Assembly: GCA_001556025.1 (NCBI GenBank)
Contig: LSIB01000087.1
Location: 1-32,551 of the forward strand
Length of the DNA: 32,551 bases
Origin: Rhizobiales bacterium CCH3-A5
Lineage (GTDB): Bacteria; Pseudomonadota; Alphaproteobacteria; Rhizobiales; Beijerinckiaceae
Reading direction: 5' to 3'
A program made the position numbers and the translations under genes. Under the pieces are notes generated by a model. That model was not told the origin of the DNA. It saw nothing but the letters and a program-made list of their open reading frames with translations, and ran no database searches. Each line of letters opens with the position of its first letter. Position 1 is the stretch's first letter. Positions 23,133 through 31,274 of this stretch are shown in pieces.

Positions 23133-24074
23133 GTGCTCAGCTATCTCGGCAAGAAGCTCGTCCAGATGCTCCCGGTGGCCTTCTTCGTCACCGTCATCGT
23201 CTTCTCCTTGACCAATCTCCTCCCCGGCGATCCGACAGTGACGATCCTCGGCGAGCAGGCCACACCCGAGCAGCGCGCCGCCGTACGGGTCGAGTACGGG
23301 CTAGATCAGCCGGCGCCCATCCGCTACGTCACCTGGCTCACCCGCGTCGCCCAGGGCGAATTCGGCCGCTCGCTGCGGACCCGCGAGGATGTCGGCGCGA
23401 TGCTGGCTGCGCGCATCCCGGTCACGCTGCAGCTCGGCCTTCTTTCGATCCTGATCGCGGTGGCGATCGGTGTCCCCGCCGGGATTCTCGCCGCCCGCTT
23501 TCGTGGCGGTCTGATCGACGTCGCGGCGAGCCTCGTCGCCATGTCCTCGGTGGCGGTGCCCTATTTCTGGATGGGTGTGCTGCTGATCATGCTGTTCTCG
23601 CTGCAGCTCGGTTGGCTCCCACCCTCTGGCCATGTCCGCTTCCTCGACGATCCCGCCCAGAACATGAAGCTGATGGTGATGCCGTCGCTGACGATCGGCA
23701 CGGCCTTTGCGGCGCTGGTGATGCGCCAGACGCGGGCCTCGATGCTTCAGGTCCTGTCGATGGATTATGTCCGCACGGCCCGCGCGAAGGGCTTGAGCGA
23801 AAGGCTCGTGCTGCTGCGCCATGCGCTGCGCAACGCGCTGATCCCGATCATCACCGTGATAGGCTTGCAGGTCGGGGCGCTGCTCGGCGGCGCCGTGGTG
23901 ACGGAAACCGTCTTCGCGCTTCCCGGTCTCGGCCGGATGCTGGTGGATGGCATCTTCCAGCGCGACTTCCCGGTGATTCAGGGCGCGATCCTGTTCATCG
24001 TCATCGCCGTGTTCATGGTGAACTTGCTGACCGACATGCTCTACCGGGCCTTCGATCCGCGGGTCGAGGCCTGA
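23133..24074 (+). CDS. ABC transporter permease, DppB type
   Basis: 313 residues from a GTG preceded by GAGGGACGGG; the longer upstream frame overlaps the regulator and is discarded. It is an inner-membrane permease of the dipeptide/oligopeptide/nickel class with six hydrophobic segments. The N-terminus LGKKLVQMLPVAFFVTVIVFSLTNLLPGDPT is characteristic of DppB. The cytoplasmic EAA-type loop, which contacts the ATPase, is DYVRTARAKGLSERLVLLRHALRNALIP. It begins 10 nt after the regulator stop. Its partner permease follows after 4 nt. Confidence 0.93.
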   Translation: MLSYLGKKLVQMLPVAFFVTVIVFSLTNLLPGDPTVTILGEQATPEQRAAVRVEYGLDQPAPIRYVTWLTRVAQGEFGRSLRTREDVGAMLAARIPVTLQLGLLSILIAVAIGVPAGILAARFRGGLIDVAASLVAMSSVAVPYFWMGVLLIMLFSLQLGWLPPSGHVRFLDDPAQNMKLMVMPSLTIGTAFAALVMRQTRASMLQVLSMDYVRTARAKGLSERLVLLRHALRNALIPIITVIGLQVGALLGGAVVTETVFALPGLGRMLVDGIFQRDFPVIQGAILFIVIAVFMVNLLTDMLYRAFDPRVEA

Positions 24075-24078
24075 GGCA

Positions 24079-24981
24079 ATGGTGGCCGTGACCGGATCGA
24101 TGCCGCGTTCGCCCGTCCAGGAACAGCGCGCACCGCGTTCGCCGAGCGCGATCATCCTGCGCCGCATCCTGACGTCCTGGCAGGGCCAGTTCGGGGTGTT
24201 GGTCCTCGCCGTCATCGTCGCGCTTGGATTGCTGGCGCCCTGGATCGCGCCCTATTCGCCTATCGATATCGACCCGGACGCCTTCTCCATGCCGCCGAGC
24301 CCGGCGCACTGGTTCGGCACAGACGAAATCGGGCGCGACGTGCTGTCGCGCGTCCTGCACGGCGCGACGGTTTCGCTGCAGGTCGTCGTTTTCGCGATCG
24401 GCCTGGCCTTGATCGTTGGCTCTGTCCTCGGACTGATCTCAGGCTGGCTCGGCGGACGCTGGGATGCGCTGATCATGCGGGTGATGGACGCCTTCCTGGC
24501 TTTCCCGCTCCTGGTGCTGGCGCTTTCCATCGTCGCAGTGCTCGGCCCCGACCTCATGAACGCCATGCTGGCAATCGCCATCACCAAGATGCCGGGTTTT
24601 GCCCGCCTCGTCCGGGCGGAGGTGCTGAGCCTGCGCGAGGTCGATTATGTCATCGCGGCCAAGGCGGCCGGTGCCAGCCCTTGGCGGATCCTGTCTCGCC
24701 ACATCTGGCCGAACGTCTCCGGCAACGTCATCGTCTACGGATCGCTCTCGGCCTCGCAGGCGCTGATCACCGAAAGCGCACTGTCCTTCCTTGGCCTCGG
24801 TGTCCAGCCGCCGACGCCGAGTTGGGGCTACATGGTCGCGACCGGCATCCAGTTCTACCAGTCCTGGTGGATGAGCTTCTTTCCCGGCCTTGCGATCTTC
24901 CTCACCGTGCTGGCGCTGAACTTCCTCGGTGATGCCGTGCGCGACGCCTTCGATGCCAGGCTCGGCGATCGCCATGACTGA
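24079..24981 (+). CDS. ABC transporter permease, DppC type
   Basis: 300 residues. The N-terminal helix and periplasmic loop AHWFGTDEIGRDVLSRVLHGATVSL are the DppC signature. The EAA-type loop is REVDYVIAAKAAGASPWRILSRHIWPNVSGNVIV. It pairs with the permease just upstream to form the channel. No ATP-binding subunit (DppD/DppF type) follows; the next genes are metabolic enzymes. The energising ATPase must be encoded elsewhere or shared with another importer. The stop overlaps the next gene by 8 bases. Confidence 0.93.
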   Translation: MVAVTGSMPRSPVQEQRAPRSPSAIILRRILTSWQGQFGVLVLAVIVALGLLAPWIAPYSPIDIDPDAFSMPPSPAHWFGTDEIGRDVLSRVLHGATVSLQVVVFAIGLALIVGSVLGLISGWLGGRWDALIMRVMDAFLAFPLLVLALSIVAVLGPDLMNAMLAIAITKMPGFARLVRAEVLSLREVDYVIAAKAAGASPWRILSRHIWPNVSGNVIVYGSLSASQALITESALSFLGLGVQPPTPSWGYMVATGIQFYQSWWMSFFPGLAIFLTVLALNFLGDAVRDAFDARLGDRHD

Positions 24982-25735
24982 AGCGAGCGGTCTTTATCCC
25001 GATCTCGCGGGTCGGCGGGTGCTCGTCACAGGTTCGTCGCAAGGTATCGGCCTGGCCATCGCGAAGGCATTGGCCGGCGTCGGCGCCAGGGTCTGCATCA
25101 ATGCCCCCTTGCCCGGTGCGGACCTGGACGATGCCTGCCGCCAGGCCGGCGCCACCCTGGGCGTCGCGGCTGATCTGTCCCAGCCCGAGGAGGTCGCGCT
25201 GCTGGTGGCAGCGGTCGGGAAGGCGCTCGGCGGGATCGATATCCTCATCCTGAATGCCGCTCTGCAGGAGCGGCAGCCCTGGGCAGGTTTCGAGCGCGCC
25301 TCGATCGACCGGCAATGGGAGCTGAACCTCGCGGCGAATTATCGCCTGATCCAGGCTTTCGTGCCCGCTATGGTCGAACGCGGCTTCGGCAGGCTGATCG
25401 CAATCGGTTCAATCCAGCAAGTGCGCGAACATCCGGAGATGCTGATCTACGCGGCCAGCAAGGCAGCGCTCGAAAGCATGGTCCGCACCATCGCCCGGCA
25501 GGTCGCGGGACAAGGGGTCACCTGCAATGTCTTGGCCCCAGGCGCGATCGCGACCGCGCGCAACCGCGAGGTGCTGGCGGACGCGGCCTATCGCGACACC
25601 GTACTCGGACGCATCCCGGCAGGGCGCCTCGGAACGCCAGAGGACTGCGCCGACGTCGCACTGTTCCTCGCTTCGAACGCCGCCCGCTACGTCACCGGCA
25701 CGACGCTCTTCGTCGACGGCGGCATGCATCTCTAA
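24974..25735 (+). CDS. Short-chain dehydrogenase/reductase (SDR)
   Basis: 253 residues, classical SDR length, from ATG 24974 overlapping the permease stop. The cofactor motif is TGSSQGIG (19-26). The structural Asn is in LNA (94), and the catalytic Ser146, Tyr159 and Lys163 lie in AIGSIQQ and YAASK. GTTLFVDGGMHL is the usual C-terminal end of this family. It would oxidise or reduce a hydroxyl/keto group of the imported compound with NAD(P). The substrate cannot be read from sequence, but the following dehydratase and aldolase-like genes point to a sugar acid or lactone pathway. Confidence 0.92.
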   Translation: MTEASGLYPDLAGRRVLVTGSSQGIGLAIAKALAGVGARVCINAPLPGADLDDACRQAGATLGVAADLSQPEEVALLVAAVGKALGGIDILILNAALQERQPWAGFERASIDRQWELNLAANYRLIQAFVPAMVERGFGRLIAIGSIQQVREHPEMLIYAASKAALESMVRTIARQVAGQGVTCNVLAPGAIATARNREVLADAAYRDTVLGRIPAGRLGTPEDCADVALFLASNAARYVTGTTLFVDGGMHL

Positions 25736-25748
25736 GGGAGAATGGCCG

Positions 25749-26939
25749 ATGAAGATTGTCGATATGAGGGTGCGCTGCGTGGCGATCCCGCTCAACGCGC
25801 AGCTTCGCCACAACACCGGAGTCCATCCCGGCTATTTCCTGCGCACCATCCTCGAACTGGTGACGGATGAGGGCCTCATTGGTCTCGGAGAGGTCGGCGG
25901 TGGCGACCAGCGCGGCGCGCTGACGAAGCTCAAGTCGCGCATCATCGGCATGGACCCGTTCCATCTCGAGCTGATCAAGCTCAAGACCCTGCGGGCGATC
26001 TACTATCTCTCCAATGCCAGGCTCTATGCAGCGATCGAAATGGCCTGCCTCGACATTCAGGGCAAGGCGCTGGGCCGCCCGCTCTGCGACCTGATCGGCG
26101 GACCGGTTCGCGACCGCATTCCGATGATCGCCTATCTGTTCTGGCGCTACGATCGACCGGGCGGCGGTCATGACGAACATCCCGAAGACATGGCCGATCT
26201 CTGCCAGGAGTTGCACGAGACCCTCGGCGTCACCGCCATGAAGCTGAAGGCCGGCGTCTTCGAGCCGACTGTCGAGGCGCGGGCCGTCGAGCTCTGCCGC
26301 GACCGGATGGGCCCGGACTTCGGACTGCGGATCGACCCCAATGGTGTGTGGTCGGTCCCGACGGCGATCCGCATCGGCCAACGGCTGGAGGCGGTTGGGA
26401 TGGAGTATTTCGAGGATCCGTCCTGGGGGCTGGAGGGCAATGCCGCCGTGCGCAAGGCGGTCCGCACACCGATCGCCACCAACATGTATCCGGCAAAGTT
26501 CGATGACCTCGGCCCTGCTATTCGCCTCGGCGCCGTCGACATCGTGCTGACGGACATCCATTACTGGGAAGGCCCGCGCGGCGTGAAGGACCTGTCGGCG
26601 GTCTGCCGCACCTTCGGCCTCGGCGTTGCGATGCATTCGGGTGCCGAGTTCGGCATCGAGCTCGCTGCCATGCTGCACACCGCTGCCACGATCCCCGAGA
26701 TGAGCTTCGCCGGCGACGCCCATTACCACTACCTGACCGATGACATCATTGAGGGTGGGCTGATGAAATACGAAGGCGGGGCCATCCGCGTGCCGACCGG
26801 GCCCGGTCTCGGCGTTCGGCTCGACGAGGATAAGATGCGCCATTACGGCGCTCTCTACGAAGAGAAGGGCGATTACTACGCCCGTTTCCACCAGGACCCG
26901 TATCGACCCGATTGGCATCCGGTGGTTGGCGGGTTGTGA
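25749..26939 (+). CDS. Enolase-superfamily acid-sugar dehydratase (glucarate dehydratase subgroup)
   Basis: 396 residues from ATG 25749, with GGGAGA upstream. The N-terminal capping domain runs to about residue 125 and is followed by a TIM barrel. Catalytic features are the KxK motif at Lys165/Lys167 (MKLKAG), metal ligands Asp196 (RIDPNG), Glu222 (YFEDP) and Asn245 (TNMYP), and the general-base dyad Asp269 with His296 (AMHSGAEFG). Asn as third ligand together with KxK and a His-Asp pair is the pattern of the glucarate dehydratase subgroup. It would dehydrate an acid sugar to a 2-keto-3-deoxy acid. The exact sugar is undetermined. Confidence 0.9.
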   Translation: MKIVDMRVRCVAIPLNAQLRHNTGVHPGYFLRTILELVTDEGLIGLGEVGGGDQRGALTKLKSRIIGMDPFHLELIKLKTLRAIYYLSNARLYAAIEMACLDIQGKALGRPLCDLIGGPVRDRIPMIAYLFWRYDRPGGGHDEHPEDMADLCQELHETLGVTAMKLKAGVFEPTVEARAVELCRDRMGPDFGLRIDPNGVWSVPTAIRIGQRLEAVGMEYFEDPSWGLEGNAAVRKAVRTPIATNMYPAKFDDLGPAIRLGAVDIVLTDIHYWEGPRGVKDLSAVCRTFGLGVAMHSGAEFGIELAAMLHTAATIPEMSFAGDAHYHYLTDDIIEGGLMKYEGGAIRVPTGPGLGVRLDEDKMRHYGALYEEKGDYYARFHQDPYRPDWHPVVGGL

Positions 26940-26958
26940 CAGCCCCGCTTGCGGCTAC

Positions 26959-26974
26959 GCCGTTCTGAAACGGC
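26959..26974 (+). terminator. Small hairpin between dehydratase and RraA-like gene
   Basis: GCCGTT and AACGGC form a 6-bp stem with loop CTGA. It lies in the 78-bp gap before the last operon gene. No U-run follows, so it may modulate rather than end transcription. Confidence 0.35.
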
Positions 26975-27017
26975 TTCACGAAGATCAGACCTCGCTGCCA
27001 ACCATCAGGAACGCTCC

Positions 27018-27758
27018 ATGTTCGACATTCCCAAGATCAATCGCCCGGCGAAGGCTCTGGTGGACGGGCTCGCCAGCATCGGCACCGCCACGGCATCGAG
27101 TGAACTCTACAAGATGGGCATCCGGAATCCCCTGATTTCGGGAGCCGTGCCGCACTCCCGCGGCAAGGTCGTCGCCGGGCCGGCCGTCACCCTCCAGTTC
27201 ATGCCGAAGCGCGAAGATCTTTATGGCGACGGCGAGTACGCGGATCGAGAGAAGCAGCTGCACAGGCATGCGCTCTATCACATCGAAGCCGGCGACATCG
27301 TTGTCGTGGACGCCCGCGGCGACATGGAAAGCGGCATTTTCGGCGAGATGATGCTGACTTACTTCGCCGGCAAGGGCGGCAAGGGCATGGTCATCGACGG
27401 CGTCATCCGCGATGCCGCCAAGGCGTTCAAACTCGACATCGGCTACTGGATGCGTGGCGTCAGCCCGAATTTTCACACCCAAACGACGCTGATGCCCCAC
27501 GCAGTGAACGTACCCATCGCATGCGGCGGCACCTATGTCAGGCCAGGCGACATCATTATTGCCGACGATGACGGGGCCATCTGCGTGCCGATCGCCTATG
27601 CCGAGCGGCTGCTCGAAGTCGGCAGTCGTCACGTAGAATGGGAGGACTTCTCTCGCCTCATGCTCTCGAAGGGAGGCGACCTGCGTCGCTATTACCCGCT
27701 GGCCCAGGAGGCCGAGCCTGAATACTTGGCTTGGAAGGCGCAGCAGGAAAGAAGTTGA
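27018..27758 (+). CDS. RraA-like aldolase/decarboxylase family protein
   Basis: 246 residues from ATG 27018, with AGGA 8 bases upstream. It belongs to the RraA/HMG-aldolase family, whose catalytic members cleave 4-hydroxy-2-oxo acids to pyruvate with a divalent metal. The family signature GMVIDGVIRD has Asp127, Arg131 and Asp132 as likely substrate and metal contacts. A second signature is GDIIIADDDGAICVP. The N-terminal VDGLASIGTATASSELYKMG and the C-terminal extension after residue 215 are longer than in E. coli RraA (161 residues). Together with the dehydratase it could complete breakdown of an acid sugar. A regulator-type function (RNase E inhibition) is unlikely in this operon. Confidence 0.88.
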   Translation: MFDIPKINRPAKALVDGLASIGTATASSELYKMGIRNPLISGAVPHSRGKVVAGPAVTLQFMPKREDLYGDGEYADREKQLHRHALYHIEAGDIVVVDARGDMESGIFGEMMLTYFAGKGGKGMVIDGVIRDAAKAFKLDIGYWMRGVSPNFHTQTTLMPHAVNVPIACGGTYVRPGDIIIADDDGAICVPIAYAERLLEVGSRHVEWEDFSRLMLSKGGDLRRYYPLAQEAEPEYLAWKAQQERS

Positions 27759-28127
27759 GGTCGCTGGCTGGCGACGCTGCTCTTAGTTGCTCGCTGCTCC
27801 AGACTGACACTCATAAACGTCCGCTATCCGGCGGGTCACGAACGTCCGAACGTGGCGCAATTTGCCCGGGCGAACGGCGGGCGGTTTTGTGAAGGGTTTC
27901 GGATGCCGGCCCATGCGGGCGGGTTTTGACCGGGCTGAGGGCCGGCGTTCGAAAGCCTCCAGGGGAGTAAGCCGCGGCCCGGGGCCGTGGGCCTATGGGG
28001 ATTTCGCCGCGCGGCCTGTTGGGCGGGATCGTGCGAGGCGCGGGTCGGCGGAGTAAGCGCCGACCGAGGTGCTCGGGAGCCCGTGCTTGGCTGCACCTCG
28101 TAGTAATCCGGGCCCACCGCAATCTGC
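27759..28127. other. Intergenic stretch, probably decayed
   Basis: No frame here has a start site or recognisable protein. It marks the change from the catabolic operon to the mobile-element region. The ACGTCCG sequence occurs twice near 27816-27850. Confidence 0.45.
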
Positions 28128-28352
28128 ACAACCGTGCACGAAGATCGCGAGGCGGTGCCTGGGGAGCACGATGTCGGGCCTGCCCGGCAGCTTGGCGTAG
28201 TCGAGCCGGAACCGGTGGCCGCGGGCGTGGAGCCACCGTCTCACCTTCATCTCGGGACCCGTGTCGCGGCGCTTGTTCGCCCGCATGACGTTGCGGGTGG
28301 CGGCGGGTACGGCAGGTGCGATGTCGGCGCTTGCATCGGTCATGACGGTCAC
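28128..28352 (-). pseudogene. vsr: Truncated Vsr very-short-patch-repair endonuclease
   Basis: The first 75 residues match Vsr: RNVMRANKRRDTGPEMKVRRWLHARGHRFRLDYAKLPGRPDIVLPRHRLAIFVHGC. Vsr nicks at T:G mismatches made by deamination in methylated sites. The sequence should continue with FWHGH, which holds essential residues, but diverges directly after HGC into unrelated residues. The catalytic Asp region (GRPDIVLP) is present; the rest of the domain is lost. No DNA methyltransferase gene, the usual neighbour, is found in the window. It is a remnant of a restriction-modification or phage module. Confidence 0.8.
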
Positions 28353-28410
28353 CCTCTGCGGTTCCTCGGCCCGCGTCGACCCGTTTTCTGGGTTGCGCGA
28401 GGAGGACGGG

Positions 28411-28765
28411 CTACCCGGCGATGCCCTTGAGGCGCCCGAGCAGGCCCGAGAGCCTGGAGATGACGCCCTGGTGGTCCGGTGCCTTCCCCGCCGCGATCTG
28501 CCCCTCGATGAGGCCCTTGATCTCGACGAGGTCCGCCCTGGGGGATTGGCGCGGTTACTAACCTCACCAACCCGTAGAACTCGAGGTCCTCGAGGTTGTC
28601 CTTGATGAGGGCCCGGATCTCGCGGGCGCGCTTGCGCCCGATGCGCTTGCCGATGTCGAGGTCCATCATCATGGGCTCGCCGTCGAAGACGTAGAGTCGG
28701 TAGCCATCATGGGTGAACAGCGCCGGTCCGGCGGTGGCCACGGAGGTCGTCTGGCTGTCGGCCAT
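28411..28765 (-). pseudogene. Broken phage-type regulator (paralog of the gene at 31682)
   Basis: The first 70 residues from ATG 28765, which follows AAAGGGAGG, read LFTHDGYRLYVFDGEPMMMDLDIGKRIGRKRAREIRALIKDNLEDLEFYG. They align with VFHHEGRRLFLIDGEPRVVDEDLGIDLEMRRARDIRSNLI of the intact gene near the right end. The frame then breaks near 28545. The coherent continuation RADLVEIKGLIEGQIAAGKAP, up to a TAG at 28411-28413, is in another frame. Middle sequence is missing, so a deletion plus frameshift is likely. The leader GATCCGCGTAA before the start also resembles that of the intact paralog. Confidence 0.7.
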
Positions 28766-28836
28766 GGCGGCCTCCCTTTACGCGGATCAACGGACGAAAT
28801 GGCGTTGATCTTGCCCGAATCCTGGGCTTCCGGCGA

Positions 28837-28904
28837 ATCCTGTCAGGATCGCGGAGGCTCGGATCGGCCCTGGCTCTCGACAACCTGCCACCGCCCTGTC
28901 AGGG
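28837..28904. repeat. Two CCTGTCAGG palindromes
   Basis: ATCCTGTCAGGAT (28837-28849) and CCCTGTCAGGG (28894-28904) share a palindromic CCTGTCAGG core. A third CTGACAG core occurs at 29114-29120. They could be regulator sites or terminators. The surrounding 28766-29110 has no supported gene. Confidence 0.4.
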
Positions 28905-29115
28905 TGGTGCGGCTCAGGATGAGACGCGCGGGATTGAGGTCGCCAGACCGTCTCGAGAGCACCGATCGGCGGCCGCGAAGCGCCCCGATCCGCCGTCTGC
29001 AGGACCCCTCGGAGAGCACGGGCAGGAGAAGCGGGAGCGCCGCCTGCCACGCTTTTTGCAGCTCCGCGAAGCGAGTGCGGCAAAAACGTATGTCGTGCCC
29101 TAACTCCCCTCCTCT

Positions 29116-29309
29116 GACAGGCTATGAGCGTTGTAGCTCTGCACCCTTCTAGCCTGTCTTGTAAGTCCTTGAAAATGCTCGTTGTAGAGCCCTGATCCTA
29201 CCCTTTTCAGGACGTCTGGAGGGCCCTTTTACTCAGGCTCGTGGTAGAGCCCCGCGCCGGCTGTGTAACCCGCTGGCGCAACCCGTTGTAGGGTCACTTT
29301 CCGGTTGTG
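29116..29309 (+). repeat. Array of four hairpins with a GTTGTA loop
   Basis: Four short hairpins have nearly the same six-base loop and different but complementary stems. They are GAGC-GTTGTA-GCTC (29127-29140), GCTC-GTTGTA-GAGC (29177-29190), GGCTC-GTGGTA-GAGCC (29236-29251) and ACCC-GTTGTA-GGGT (29281-29294). Three have an outer stem too: GACAGGCTA/TAGCCTGTC (29116-29124/29150-29158), GTCCTTGAAAA/TTTTCAGGAC with one bulge, and CGCAACC/GGTTGTG. Spacing is 44-60 bases. Stems that change in step while the loop stays constant point to a structure-recognised element in RNA or single-stranded DNA. Confidence 0.65.
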
Positions 29310-29351
29310 ACTTTGCCTGTCCGGCCCCATGGAGCCGAAGTCGACAACCTA

Positions 29352-29491
29352 CTTACCGACTTGACGTCGTATAACGGTTGCAGTAACTCTACCAACCGGA
29401 AAACGCCGGCGTGTCTCGGTAAGTTTTCCGCCTTAAAGAACATACCGTTCGGAATACGAATCACCGGGATGTGTCTTGAAGAGTCGGTAAG
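29352..29491. promoter_or_regulatory. Repeated TTACCGA half-sites upstream of the first unknown gene
   Basis: CTTACCGAC (29352-29360) and its reverse complements CTCGGTAAG (29415-29423) and GTCGGTAAG (29483-29491) occur within 140 bases. They precede the gene starting at 29526. They look like half-sites of a regulator, but no partner is known. Confidence 0.35.
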
Positions 29492-29525
29492 CGATTTTTC
29501 GGGCATCGAGAGACGGAGTCGAGTG

Positions 29526-30134
29526 ATGCCCATCGCCGAGGTCAACGCGATCAGCCAGGTGAAGCGTTCGCGCCGGGTCGCCCAGCGCGTGGCGGACCGC
29601 GTCAAGGCCGGCACCCTGAAGCCGGGCGAGGTCGACTTGGCCGACCTGATGTTCGGTCGTTCGAGCGTCGACGACAAGCTGGCCAAGGTCGGCTTCCTGG
29701 ATGAGGACTTCGGGCTCGACGAGCTGGCCGAGGCCTATGCGAAGTCGATGGTCTGGGTGATGGACCGGGCCGGCAAGGACAAGGTCGACGAGCTCGATCG
29801 CAAGATCCGGGAGAAGTTGGCCCAGGCCCGCGTGCCTGGCAAGCGCGATCCGATCTTCCCCGGCCGGATGAACCCGTCCGGCCGGACCGAGGAGTCGGAG
29901 AGGATCATCGCGCGCGACGACGCGTCGGCGGCCAGGGTCCTGGCGGTGCACCTGCACCAGCGGGCGTTCTACCGCGCGCTGTCGCTTGCGATGCTCAAGC
30001 TGGTCACGGACCAGATGGAGGGCAACGCCAAGCCGGGCTTCGAGCACGGGGTCATCAAGATGGGCCCGGTTCGGGACGCCGAGTGCGACGTCGTGATCGA
30101 TAAGGTCCGCAGGCGCGTGCCGTCCGATGTCTAG
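29526..30134 (+). CDS. Unknown protein of the mobile region, first of an overlapping pair
   Basis: 202 residues from ATG 29526, chosen for the GGAG 7 bases upstream; the frame extends further up without a credible start. I do not recognise it. It is charged and helical, with MPIAEVNAISQVKRSRRVAQRVADRVKAGTLKPGEVDLADLMFG, then DDKLAKVGFLDEDFGLDELAEAYAKSMVWVMDRAG. No membrane segment or signal peptide is visible. It overlaps the next gene by 8 bases, so the two are translationally coupled. The position after a long structured noncoding region suggests expression from there. Phage or plasmid origin is likely from context only. Confidence 0.75.
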   Translation: MPIAEVNAISQVKRSRRVAQRVADRVKAGTLKPGEVDLADLMFGRSSVDDKLAKVGFLDEDFGLDELAEAYAKSMVWVMDRAGKDKVDELDRKIREKLAQARVPGKRDPIFPGRMNPSGRTEESERIIARDDASAARVLAVHLHQRAFYRALSLAMLKLVTDQMEGNAKPGFEHGVIKMGPVRDAECDVVIDKVRRRVPSDV

Positions 30135-31221
30135 GCGGCCCAAGCCCGGATCGGTCGTCGAGAGGGTCGACGAGCTGACGCGCGAGGTCGATCGCATCAG
30201 CCTGAAGGCGGCGCTGGGCCTTGCCCTGTCGGAGGAGGAGCTCGACTTCGTCGGGCCGATCCCGCTGAAGTCGGACTTCACCCGCGAGGAGGTCATCGTC
30301 CTCCTCGGCGACGGGGCCAAGGGCGTCCCCCGGATGCTCCCCGTCGACGTCGCGCTCGGCCGGCTGGGCATGCCGATCGTGCGGGCCCGTCCCGATGGGA
30401 CGGCGGAGCGGCTGAGGAAGGAGTTCCCGAAGGCCTGGGCCGCCAGGGAGAAGGCCGATCGGGCGATCGCGCTGCACGTCGCGAAGACGTACGTCGAGGT
30501 TCCGAAGGGCTGGTTCCCCGATCGCGAGCGCCTCGCGATGGCGGACGTCGTCGGGCCTGAGGCCAACGCGGCCGGCGTGGTCGACCTGCCGCCGGGCTCG
30601 CGCGAGTTCCTCGTCGACATGGTCCCTCGGTATCGCTTCGACCTTCTGCCCGACGGCTTGCGGCTGGCGACCTACCAGATGTGGCACCGCCGGCGCCTTG
30701 CGGGCCTCGTCCCGTTCGAATGCGACGGGCTGGTCTTCGGGGCGTGGGACGACGCCTTCGACGCCTATGACGTCCCGGCCCGCTGCTTCCGGGGGCCGGG
30801 CGTGGCCTTCGCGGCCTGGCGGGCGATGCTGGTCCGGGACGTCGTCCTGTCGCATGCGTGCGACGGCGACTGGGACTGCCCGGGCAAGGTCGTCTGCCGG
30901 GAGGGTCCGCACGCGGCCTACTTCGGCTGCGTCCTCGGCTCGGCGATGTTCGACCTCGACGGCGTGGAGTGGCCGAGCTGCGGCGAGGGCCTCGCCCGCT
31001 GCTACCGGGCTCTCGCCGAAAGGCCGGGCCCGATCTGGGCGGCGGGTGCGATCAGGGAGCGGCCGGAGACGCCGTTCGACATCTCCAAGCACGGCTTCCG
31101 CTACCCTCGCGGGCCCGTGACGGATGAGTACGTGGCCCGCTACGGCCCTGGCTACGTGCCGGGCGCGCCCGCCTGCCCGGAGGCGATGATGGGCTGGACC
31201 GGTCGCTTCGTCTCGGCCTGA
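30127..31221 (+). CDS. Unknown protein of the mobile region, second of the overlapping pair
   Basis: 364 residues, family not recognised. The N-terminal third is basic and helical (VERVDELTREVDRISLKAALGLALSEEELDFVGPIPL). The middle has FPDRERLAMADVVGPEANAAG. The C-terminal half is rich in Trp, Cys and aromatic residues: RYRFDLLPDGLRLATYQMWHRRRLAGLVPFECDGLVFGAWDDAFDAYD, then SHACDGDWDCPGKVVCREGPHAAYFGCV. The cysteines in the last stretch might bind metal, but no known motif fits. Length and context suggest a phage or plasmid accessory protein. Its ATG overlaps the stop of the preceding gene. Confidence 0.75.
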   Translation: MSRRPKPGSVVERVDELTREVDRISLKAALGLALSEEELDFVGPIPLKSDFTREEVIVLLGDGAKGVPRMLPVDVALGRLGMPIVRARPDGTAERLRKEFPKAWAAREKADRAIALHVAKTYVEVPKGWFPDRERLAMADVVGPEANAAGVVDLPPGSREFLVDMVPRYRFDLLPDGLRLATYQMWHRRRLAGLVPFECDGLVFGAWDDAFDAYDVPARCFRGPGVAFAAWRAMLVRDVVLSHACDGDWDCPGKVVCREGPHAAYFGCVLGSAMFDLDGVEWPSCGEGLARCYRALAERPGPIWAAGAIRERPETPFDISKHGFRYPRGPVTDEYVARYGPGYVPGAPACPEAMMGWTGRFVSA

Positions 31222-31252
31222 GGCCGGGATCCCCCTTCGGATCGCTTCCCGC

Positions 31253-31274
31253 GCGCCGGCTCTCGGGCCGGCGC
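31253..31274 (+). terminator. GC-rich hairpin after the overlapping gene pair
   Basis: GCGCCGGC (31253-31260) and GCCGGCGC (31267-31274) pair over 8 bp with loop TCTCGG. CTTGCGTT follows, a weak T-rich tail. It lies 31 nt after the stop of the gene pair. Confidence 0.6.
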
